Below, one piece after another: positions 14,543 through 20,201 of a stretch of DNA of 20,201 nucleotides (the first letter of the stretch is position 1; the number at the start of each line of letters is the position of its first letter). Both the position numbers and the translations under genes were made by a program. This DNA comes from Spirochaetia bacterium (GTDB lineage Bacteria > Spirochaetota > Spirochaetia > PWKH01), in contig SKXS01000146.1 in NCBI GenBank assembly GCA_007128345.1, positions 1-20,201 of the forward strand. Reading direction: 5' to 3'. Under the pieces are notes generated by a model that worked only from the letters and a program-made list of their open reading frames with translations, made no database searches and had not been told where the DNA came from.

Positions 14543-15285
14543 TGGAACGGAAGATGCTCCTTACGCTCTCGTATGACGGATCTGATTTTGCGGGATGGCA
14601 GGTCCAGAAACATGAGCGCACCGTGCAGGGCGAACTGGAGCGCGCATTGGAAGTCATGCACCGCCGCCCGGTGCGTGCCACAGCAGCGGGCAGGACCGAC
14701 TCCGGGGTCCATGCGCGGCGGCAGAAAGCGCACTTTACCACGGATCTTGATTCAGTCTCCCCTGAGAAATTTGTCCCGGCTCTCAACGGGCTGCTCCCCC
14801 GGGATGTCCGTATCATTGCGAGCAGGGAGGTCCCTGGAACATTTCATGCGAGATATGACGCAGTCTCCCGTGAGTACCGGTATATCGTCACATGGAACAG
14901 GCTGCTGCGAAGCGATACCTCCACCCGGGCCTGGTTTATGGATCGATGCCCTTCGGTGTCCCTGCTGAACAGCTATGCCCGCGAGATCATCGGCACCCGC
15001 GACTTTACGGCCTGCTGTGCTGCAGGTGATTCCAGCGAAACCCGGCTGCGCAGGATAGAAGCAGCAATCTGGTACCCCATGGGAACTCACCTGGTGTTCA
15101 TGATCAGGGGAAACGCATTCCTGTGGAAAATGGTGCGGTCCCTGGTGGGCACCATGATAGAGCTTGAAGCCTCCGGTGCGCCGGGCAGCGCCATGGCTGA
15201 TATTCTGGCATCGAAGGACCGCTGTCGTGCAGGGATAACAGCTCCTGCACACGGGCTCTACTTATGGGAGGTGAGCTATGGGTAA
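14542..15285 (+). CDS. truA: tRNA pseudouridine synthase A
   Basis: A 247-residue enzyme that isomerises uridines 38-40 of the tRNA anticodon stem-loop to pseudouridine. The catalytic Asp is D53 in GRTDSGVHA, and the N-terminal LSYDGSDFAGWQ and later FLWKMVRSLVGTM segments are family marks. The start at 14542 is coupled to acpS by TGATG; the upstream GAAGGGG is only a weak ribosome binding site, so reinitiation is likely. The last 8 bp overlap the uracil-DNA glycosylase gene. Confidence 0.95.
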   Translation: MERKMLLTLSYDGSDFAGWQVQKHERTVQGELERALEVMHRRPVRATAAGRTDSGVHARRQKAHFTTDLDSVSPEKFVPALNGLLPRDVRIIASREVPGTFHARYDAVSREYRYIVTWNRLLRSDTSTRAWFMDRCPSVSLLNSYAREIIGTRDFTACCAAGDSSETRLRRIEAAIWYPMGTHLVFMIRGNAFLWKMVRSLVGTMIELEASGAPGSAMADILASKDRCRAGITAPAHGLYLWEVSYG

Positions 15286-15955
15286 CCGAAGCATTCCGGA
15301 AAAGGATCAGTTCAGGGAGATCATCACAGATGCTATGGAACTGCTTTCGGGCAGACGGCCCAAAGGAGTGCAGGTTGAAGCACAGCCTCCTTCACGGGAA
15401 GCTGCGGTCCGAAAAATTGCAGATGAAGTCTTGACATGCATGCGGTGCCCCCTTGCCTCAGCACGCAAGAAGGCCGTACCTGGGTACGGTGTGCTTGACC
15501 CGTTGGTCATGGTTATTGGTGAGGCTCCGGGAGCTGAGGAGGACCGTCAGGGCCTTCCTTTTGTCGGGGCAGCAGGGAAGTATCTCGACAAATGGCTTGC
15601 GGCACTAGGGCTCACCAGGGGCGCCGATACCTTCATCGGGAACATCATTAAGTGCAGACCGCCGGGAAACCGGGATGCCTACCCGGAAGAGCAGCAGGCG
15701 TGCATTCCATATCTCAAGGAGCAGATAGCCTGCGTCAGGCCAAAGACCATCCTGTGCGTGGGACGTATTGCCTCTCAGATTCTTTTAGACACTGAGACTG
15801 CTATGGGAAGACTCAGGGGGACCGCATACCAGTTTGAGGGAATCCCGCTTGTTGTGACCTACCATCCCAGTGCAGTGCTGCGGAACCCTGAATACCGCAG
15901 GCCGGTATGGGATGATCTGAAGCTGCTGCAGTCGCTGTACGCACCGGGAGCCTGA
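15278..15955 (+). CDS. Uracil-DNA glycosylase, family 4 (iron-sulfur)
   Basis: A 225-residue DNA repair enzyme that removes uracil arising from cytosine deamination. Four cysteines for a [4Fe-4S] cluster are present at C54, C57, C126 and C142. Active-site segments are GEAPGAEEDRQGLPFVG (81-97) and VTYHPSAVLRNP (193-204), as in family 4 enzymes first studied in thermophiles and now known widely. About 45 N-terminal residues precede the first Cys and look unstructured. A near-perfect GGAGGTGA ribosome binding site lies in the end of truA. priA begins 5 bp after its stop. Confidence 0.94.
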   Translation: MGNRSIPEKDQFREIITDAMELLSGRRPKGVQVEAQPPSREAAVRKIADEVLTCMRCPLASARKKAVPGYGVLDPLVMVIGEAPGAEEDRQGLPFVGAAGKYLDKWLAALGLTRGADTFIGNIIKCRPPGNRDAYPEEQQACIPYLKEQIACVRPKTILCVGRIASQILLDTETAMGRLRGTAYQFEGIPLVVTYHPSAVLRNPEYRRPVWDDLKLLQSLYAPGA

Positions 15956-15960
15956 GACCT

Positions 15961-17922
15961 ATGTACGCTGACGTGGTCTTCAGCCTTCCGCTGGATAAAG
16001 CATTCACCTATGAAGTACCTGAAGACCTGGCCTGCGAGATCGGATGCAGGGTCATTGCACCGGTCGGTTCCCGGAACAGGACCGGATACATCATAGCGGT
16101 GAGCGGGGAGCCCCCGAAGGGAACATTCTCGCTTAAGCAGATTGTACGTTCCCTTGATGTGCACCCGCTGTTCGGAAGCAGTGAAATCGCACTGGCGAGG
16201 TGGATGAGCCGTTTCTACGCCTGTTCCCTGGGTGAAGCGCTTGCCGCCATGCTTCCCTCGGGAAGACGCGACCAGGACGCACTTATTTCGGATGAAGGCG
16301 ACCTGTCTGAACCCGACAACATTATCCTCTCGGTTTCCCAGAAAGAGGCCCTGGAAGTGATCAGCGGCAGGAAAGCTTCAATGTACTATCTCTTCGGAGT
16401 CACCGGAAGCGGCAAGACTGAAGTATTCTTCCGGTGTGCTGAGGAGACCATAGCGGCGGGAGGCTCGGTGATCTATCTGGTTCCCGAGATATCTCTTTCG
16501 CACCAAATAGCCGACGCTGCTGCAAAGCGGTTTTCAGGGGCTACCGCGGTGATCCATTCAGCCCTTACCCCGTCTCAGCGGCTGCGGGAGTGGAAGCGTA
16601 TAGCATCTGGAGAGGTGGACCTGGTCATTGGGGCACGCAGTGCGGTGTTTGCGCCTGTACCTAAGCTGGGAATGATCATCATGGATGAGGAGCACGAGCA
16701 GTCATACAAATCGGGTTCACATCCCAGATATCATGCCCGGCAGATAGCCTTGAAGCGGGTGATGGACTCTGGGAGCGTGCTGGTCATGGGAAGCGCGACC
16801 CCGTCTTTGGAAGCATGGCACCTCATGAACCAGGGCCGCATGATGCGGCTTAACCTTCCTGAAAGGGTCTCCGGGGGCACCATGCCCGAGATGGAGGTAG
16901 TTGATCTCACGGTACATGAGGGGCCTCTCTCTGACCGGCTTTTCCAGGAGATGGAACATACCCTGGCCAGGGGCAAGCAGGTGATTTTGTTCCTCAACCG
17001 CCGGGGATTCAGCTACTTTTTCCATTGCCGCAGCTGCGGCTACGAGATGCAGTGTTCAAGCTGCTCAGTATCACTGACCTACCACCGGTCAAAGGGAACC
17101 ATGCAGTGCCACTACTGCGGGTACAGACAGAAACCGCCCGCCTCCTGTCCGACCTGCGGGTCCCTGGATGTGGGCTACTCGGGCTTCGGAACGGAGATGG
17201 TGGAGTCTGAGGTGAAGCGCTGTTTTCCCTCGGCCAGGGTAGCCAGACTTGATACCGATACTGCCCGTAAGCGCAGCCACCTGAAGGAGACCCTTGATGA
17301 TGTCCGTACGGGCAAGGTTGATATCCTGCTGGGAACCCAGATGGTTGCCAAGGGGCTCAATTTCCCCAATGTGGAGCTTGTAGGCATCGTGCTTGCCGAC
17401 AGCACGCTCAGGATTCCCGATTTCCGTTCACTGGAGCGGACGTTCTCTCTCATTACCCAGGTATCTGGACGTGCGGGACGGTTCAGTTCTGCAGGAAAGG
17501 TCATCATCCAGACCTACCGGCCTGACAACCCCGCCATATCCTGTGCGGTAGCAAGGGACCTGGAGGGGTTCTACAGCCAGGAACTGGAGATACGCAGGGA
17601 ACTGAAGTTTCCTCCCTTCTCACGCATGGGAAGGCTGGTGGTACGGGGGAAGGACCAGGCACGGGCAAGCTCAGGTGTAGAAACAGCACGCCAGCTGATC
17701 GTTCAATGCATAGCCCGCAATGCTTCGCTGGCCGCAGTGGAACTGCTGGGTCCGTCAAGCTGCCCGGTGGAGCGGATTGCAGGTAACTGGCGCTACCAGA
17801 TCATCCTCCGCTCTCAGGAAATCAAGCCTCTGGTGCTTCTGCTGAGCTACGTGAAGCAGCGCATCTCACTTCACTCCGGGCTCTATCTGGAGGTCGATGT
17901 CGATCCGCTGTCGCTCATGTAG
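15961..17922 (+). CDS. priA: Primosomal protein N', replication restart helicase PriA
   Basis: A 653-residue 3'-5' DNA helicase that reloads the replisome at stalled forks. An N-terminal DNA-binding domain (1-100) leads into the helicase core: Walker A GVTGSGKT (146-153), DEEH (242-245), GSATPS (277-282), then late motifs including GTQMVAKGLNFPNV and QVSGRAGR. Between them, eight Cys at 356, 359, 365, 368, 383, 386, 396 and 399 form the two zinc sites of PriA. All motifs appear intact, so it should be active. It starts 5 bp after the glycosylase gene and is followed by a 53-bp gap containing a separate promoter for def. Confidence 0.96.
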   Translation: MYADVVFSLPLDKAFTYEVPEDLACEIGCRVIAPVGSRNRTGYIIAVSGEPPKGTFSLKQIVRSLDVHPLFGSSEIALARWMSRFYACSLGEALAAMLPSGRRDQDALISDEGDLSEPDNIILSVSQKEALEVISGRKASMYYLFGVTGSGKTEVFFRCAEETIAAGGSVIYLVPEISLSHQIADAAAKRFSGATAVIHSALTPSQRLREWKRIASGEVDLVIGARSAVFAPVPKLGMIIMDEEHEQSYKSGSHPRYHARQIALKRVMDSGSVLVMGSATPSLEAWHLMNQGRMMRLNLPERVSGGTMPEMEVVDLTVHEGPLSDRLFQEMEHTLARGKQVILFLNRRGFSYFFHCRSCGYEMQCSSCSVSLTYHRSKGTMQCHYCGYRQKPPASCPTCGSLDVGYSGFGTEMVESEVKRCFPSARVARLDTDTARKRSHLKETLDDVRTGKVDILLGTQMVAKGLNFPNVELVGIVLADSTLRIPDFRSLERTFSLITQVSGRAGRFSSAGKVIIQTYRPDNPAISCAVARDLEGFYSQELEIRRELKFPPFSRMGRLVVRGKDQARASSGVETARQLIVQCIARNASLAAVELLGPSSCPVERIAGNWRYQIILRSQEIKPLVLLLSYVKQRISLHSGLYLEVDVDPLSLM

Positions 17923-17939
17923 GAAACCGGTGGATTTTA

Positions 17940-17969
17940 TTGACCCGCTGCAGCATTTACCAGTATCAT
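17940..17969 (+). promoter_or_regulatory. Internal promoter abutting def
   Basis: TTGACC at 17940-17945, an 18-bp spacer and TATCAT at 17964-17969; both boxes match consensus at 5 of 6 positions. The -10 box ends 6 bp before the def ATG, so the predicted transcript begins at or next to that ATG. Confidence 0.5.
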
Positions 17970-17975
17970 AGGGAT

Positions 17976-18464
17976 ATGTACGAGATTAAGACGCTGGGAG
18001 CTGATGTACTGCGGGAGCAGGCTTCCGATGTAACAGAATTTGGACCGGAGCTCAAGCGCCTGACCAGCGAGATGTTTATGGTCATGAAGCGGGGGGAAGG
18101 CATCGGCCTTGCAGCTCCCCAGGTGGGAGTACTGAAGAACGTCTTCGTGGTGCAGCTTGCCGACGGCATACCTCGGGTATTTGTTAACCCGGAAATTATA
18201 GAGACCTCACTGGAGCAGTCTCCCTATGAGGAGGGATGCCTGAGCGTTCCCGGGATATATGCTGATGTCATCAGGCCTGACCGGGTGAGAGTACAGGCGT
18301 ATACTGAGGAGGGCAAACGGTTTACCGTTGATGCCAGCGGACTCCTTGCGCGGGTGATCCAGCACGAGCATGATCACCTCAAGGGGGTGCTCTTTGTGGA
18401 TCGGCTTCCCGAGACAAAGCGGGAACGGGTCCTCAGGATGTACAAAAAAAGGTACAGGAAATGA
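17976..18464 (+). CDS. def: Peptide deformylase
   Basis: A 162-residue metalloenzyme that removes the formyl group from new proteins. The three motifs are complete: GIGLAAPQV (42-50), EGCLS (86-90, Cys ligand) and QHEHDHL (H130, E131, H134). The ATG at 17976 aligns with the usual N-terminus (MYEIKTLG...). A TTG at 17940 with a GGTGGA-like site is an alternative, but it adds 12 residues unlike the family and coincides with the -35 box. No Shine-Dalgarno fits the ATG, and the -10 box sits 6 bp away, suggesting a leaderless message. It overlaps fmt as ATGA, so the enzymes that add and remove formyl groups are translated together. Confidence 0.94.
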   Translation: MYEIKTLGADVLREQASDVTEFGPELKRLTSEMFMVMKRGEGIGLAAPQVGVLKNVFVVQLADGIPRVFVNPEIIETSLEQSPYEEGCLSVPGIYADVIRPDRVRVQAYTEEGKRFTVDASGLLARVIQHEHDHLKGVLFVDRLPETKRERVLRMYKKRYRK

Positions 18465-19381
18465 AGGTGCTCTTTGCGGGCACCCCGAGCATAGCGGTTC
18501 CTTCGCTGCAGGCAGTCGCTCAAACCCATGAAGTGAGGGGAGTGCTCACTGCCCCGGATACCCGGAAGGGGAGGGGAAAGAAGCTGACTCCTCCGCCGGT
18601 CAAGCTGGCGGCACAGGAACTCGGCATACCCGTAATCCAGCATGCGCGTACCGGAAGAGAAGCCAGAGAAGCTGCGGCTCAGCTGCAGGCGGATATCCTG
18701 GTGGTGTATGCCTACGGCAGGATTTTCGGCCCGAAGTTCCTCTCCCTCTTTCCCTTGGGAGGGATCAATGTACATCCGTCGCTTTTGCCTAAGTACCGGG
18801 GGAGTTCACCGATCTCGTCGGTGATCCTCAATGGTGAAGAGGAGACGGGAATCACCATCCAGACCCTCTCTCTGGAATGCGATGCCGGGGATATCATATT
18901 GCAGAGGCGCTTTCCCCTCAGCGGGCGGGAGCATGCCCTGGAACTCACTGACCGGTGCGCTCTTGAGGGGGCATCCCTGCTGGCTGAAGCCCTTGATCTC
19001 ATGGAAGCGGGGAAGGCTGCTCCAACCCCGCAGCATCATGAAGATGCCACCTACTGCCGTCAGATAGAGAAAGAACACGGGCGCATCATTTGGGAGTCTG
19101 ATGCATGTTCCATCGACAGGCAGGTACGGGCATACATACCCTGGCCGGGAGCCTATACCTGCTTCAAGGGGATGAAGCTCACCATTACCCAGGCTGAACC
19201 GATAGATGGGCTCATCGACTTTCCTCCCGGAAACGTCTTTGCCAAGGAGGGGGGAATCATGGTTGCAGCCGGCTCGGGAGCTCTGCGCATCAAACGGCTG
19301 CAGCTGGCTTCACGGAAGGAGATGGACTGGATATCCTTCCTGAACGGCAACCCGGAGATCCTCGGATCCCGCCTGGGATAA
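18461..19381 (+). CDS. fmt: Methionyl-tRNA formyltransferase
   Basis: A 306-residue enzyme that formylates initiator Met-tRNA using 10-formyl-THF. The catalytic set is present: N103 and H105 in INVHPSLLPKYRG and D144 in CDAGDI. The N-terminal VLFAGTPSIAVPSL is typical. A C-terminal OB-like domain begins near 205 (IIWESDACSIDRQVRAYIPWPGAYT). It starts within the def stop codon (ATGA), with ACAGGAA upstream. A short hairpin and T-run at its end may terminate the long plus-strand operon. Confidence 0.96.
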   Translation: MKVLFAGTPSIAVPSLQAVAQTHEVRGVLTAPDTRKGRGKKLTPPPVKLAAQELGIPVIQHARTGREAREAAAQLQADILVVYAYGRIFGPKFLSLFPLGGINVHPSLLPKYRGSSPISSVILNGEEETGITIQTLSLECDAGDIILQRRFPLSGREHALELTDRCALEGASLLAEALDLMEAGKAAPTPQHHEDATYCRQIEKEHGRIIWESDACSIDRQVRAYIPWPGAYTCFKGMKLTITQAEPIDGLIDFPPGNVFAKEGGIMVAAGSGALRIKRLQLASRKEMDWISFLNGNPEILGSRLG

Positions 19382-19388
19382 TCTTTTT
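19366..19388 (+). terminator. Possible terminator at the end of fmt
   Basis: ATCCC (19366-19370), a 4-nt loop and GGGAT (19375-19379) form a short stem overlapping the fmt stop codon, followed closely by five Ts at 19384-19388. The stem is only 5 bp, so termination may be partial. Confidence 0.35.
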
Positions 19389-19392
19389 AGCA

Positions 19393-19421
19393 TTGATGTT
19401 AATTTCATTTTCAGCTATAGT
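19393..19421 (+). promoter_or_regulatory. Promoter of tRNA-Gly
   Basis: TTGATG at 19393-19398, a 17-bp spacer and TATAGT at 19416-19421. The start would be near 19428, just before the tRNA at 19434. Confidence 0.5.
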
Positions 19422-19433
19422 ATCCCCATACCA

Positions 19434-19504
19434 GCGGCTGTCGTATAACGGTATTACCCAAGCTTCCCAAGCTTGAGAAGCGGGTTCGACTCCCGTCAGC
19501 CGCT
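19434..19504 (+). tRNA. tRNA-Gly, anticodon CCC
   Basis: A 71-nt cloverleaf can be drawn by eye. Acceptor GCGGCTG pairs fully with CAGCCGC, followed by discriminator T. The D arm begins GTATAACGG. The anticodon stem is CAAGC/GCTTG with loop TTCCCAA, giving anticodon CCC at 19466-19468, which reads GGG glycine codons. The T arm is CGGG-TTCGACT-CCCG. CCA is not encoded. It stands alone, with its own promoter, and no other tRNA follows. Confidence 0.93.
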
Positions 19505-19902
19505 TACATATATCTGCAGCTAAGCGAAACAATCATTACAAGCTAATTTCAGCAAAAGTGATCATACGGTAAGGGCTGTATGATATTTCCTGAGAAGGCT
19601 TGTGTATCCTTCAACCGATTTTATCATATAATGGGATCAATCTCACCTTTGCCGATTCATTACATGAGTCACTTCCGTGGGTGACTTGTGCATGGCATCT
19701 TCTGCCACTTAGTTTCTTTGCACAGGTTGCCGGTGAACGAATAATGCATCTCATACATTTGGATCTTCCTTGATTCGGGGTTACTTCCAAACCCAATTAA
19801 CCTGCAGCTTGAGGGCTTGTGGGGTGCTGATTTTTTTAGCCGCATATGGTTCGATCCCATGCACATACGCCGGAAAGTCATTTCGTAGGAGAAAAGAGCA
19901 TG
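19505..19902. other. 398-bp stretch without a recognised gene
   Basis: No convincing protein is seen on either strand. Minus-strand frames of 61 and 70 codons exist but lack ribosome binding sites, and I do not recognise them. The stretch looks more AT-rich than the flanking genes and holds several inverted repeats: ATCATAC/GTATGAT (19561-19584), AGTCAC/GTGACT (19667-19686), TGGCA/TGCCA (19693-19707) and GGGTT/AACCC (19778-19794 region). A tRNA T-arm-like TATGG-TTCGATC-CCATG lies at 19845-19861. Part of it may be a structured RNA. Confidence 0.5.
19639..19837 (+). ncRNA. Candidate structured small RNA of about 200 nt
   Basis: A perfect TATAAT at 19627-19632 predicts a start near 19639. From there AATC (19639-19642) and CACC (19644-19647) can pair with GATT (19829-19832) and GGTG (19823-19826), and GCC (19651-19653) with GGC (19814-19816), giving a broken terminal helix. 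The 3' side runs into seven Ts (19831-19837), like a terminator tail. Inside are hairpins at 19667-19686 and 19693-19707, the latter nested in GTGCA/TGCAC (19688-19692 with 19719-19723). I cannot match it to 6S, SRP, RNase P or tmRNA. The -35 box is poor, so this is a hypothesis. Confidence 0.22.
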
Positions 19903-20201
19903 TTAGAACAGCGGCAGAGCAATTTCCATAGTATATGCAGTTGGCGTTTGCACGGTACCGTAGAAGCCTCCGATTAATTCAGCTATGCCAGCCTGGTATG
20001 CAGCATGTATATAGTATCGGGCATCCTGCGATAACAGATCGTAGGGATATGTGGAAAAACCGGCAGCTAGTGCAATGTTGCCGGCTTTATACGATGTCTC
20101 TATGCCAAGAGCACTCTCAGTAACCTGAGGCATTCTCAGATCTACATATCCCCCAAGCTGCAGGCCCCCCCTCGTATACGATACTTCACTATGTATTCCA
20201 A
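19903..20201 (-). CDS. Probable outer-membrane beta-barrel protein, 3' part
   Basis: The last 99 codons of a gene that continues past the right edge, ending with TAA at 19903-19905. The residues alternate in short strands rich in Gly, Tyr and Ala (for example LQLGGYVDLRMP, AGNIALAAGF, RYYIHAAYQAG, AELIGGFYG). The protein ends in ...YTMEIALPLF: a final Phe after alternating hydrophobic positions is the usual signal for insertion by the BAM machinery. It therefore looks like a porin-like or other outer-membrane barrel. The family cannot be named from this fragment. Confidence 0.6.
   Translation of the reverse strand, partial: GIHSEVSYTRGGLQLGGYVDLRMPQVTESALGIETSYKAGNIALAAGFSTYPYDLLSQDARYYIHAAYQAGIAELIGGFYGTVQTPTAYTMEIALPLF

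Noticed and set aside
19561..19584. ATCATAC/GTATGAT hairpin as the tRNA-Gly terminator
   Set aside because: The 7-bp stem is real, but it has a 10-nt loop and no T-run follows.
19838..19873. tRNA-like T arm (TATGG-TTCGATC-CCATG) as a second tRNA or tmRNA end
   Set aside because: No matching acceptor, D or anticodon arm lies upstream at the right distance, and no tmRNA tag is visible.
19669..19881. 70-codon minus-strand frame, rich in His, Lys and Cys, in the gap after tRNA-Gly
   Set aside because: No ribosome binding site precedes it and I recognise no family. It remains possible as a remnant, so the region is described rather than called as a gene.
19434..19902. tRNA-Gly as an integration site of a mobile element
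   Set aside because: The tRNA is intact, no repeat of its 3' end longer than about 6 bp is seen downstream, and no integrase gene is present.

Overview
The window reads as a moderately GC-rich chromosomal segment from a diderm, probably anaerobic bacterium. A spirochaete (Spirochaetota) is my best guess, as inference only. Supporting signs are outer-membrane-type proteins (a signal peptide plus beta-rich C-terminus, and a partial protein ending in a barrel-like C-terminal Phe), a CdaA-type diadenylate cyclase, an HPr with both His15 and Ser46, an EIIA-Ntr-like protein, and an electron-bifurcating NfnAB pair. No phage, insertion sequence or CRISPR array is visible; most of the window is dense core metabolism.

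Layout. (1) 2-430: the 3' end of a hydantoinase/dihydropyrimidinase-type amidohydrolase. (2) 441-1490: a gamma-carbonic-anhydrase-like hexapeptide protein and cytidine deaminase are divergent, with a possible 45-residue ORF coupled to cdd. (3) 6196-1621, minus strand: ptsH (HPr), a small cupin, a LOG-family protein, a 916-residue exported protein that joins a zinc-peptidase-like domain, a beta-propeller and a probable outer-membrane barrel, then rpiB. (4) 6291-8628, plus: nfnA-nfnB, overlapping by 8 bp. (5) 8683-9189: an EIIA-Ntr-like protein whose 3' end overlaps the convergent 5-formyltetrahydrofolate cyclo-ligase gene. (6) 9907-12912: glpK and a cardiolipin synthase, linking glycerol phosphorylation to phospholipid synthesis. 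(7) 12962-19381: a tightly packed run cdaA-ybbR-acpS-truA-udg-priA-def-fmt, covering c-di-AMP synthesis, acyl carrier activation, tRNA pseudouridylation, uracil repair, replication restart and formyl-methionine handling. (8) tRNA-Gly(CCC), then a 398-bp gene-free stretch that may hold a structured RNA. (9) The 3' end of a minus-strand outer-membrane protein gene.

Promoters are unusually legible. Several genes have a TTGnnn box, a 17-bp spacer and TATAAT or a close match. In ptsH and def, and possibly the cyclo-ligase gene, the -10 box sits only about 6-7 bases before the start codon and no Shine-Dalgarno is present, which suggests leaderless mRNAs. The points most worth a second look are those leaderless starts, the peptidase-propeller-barrel protein, and the structured region after tRNA-Gly. 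All assignments come from reading motifs; no database search was run.
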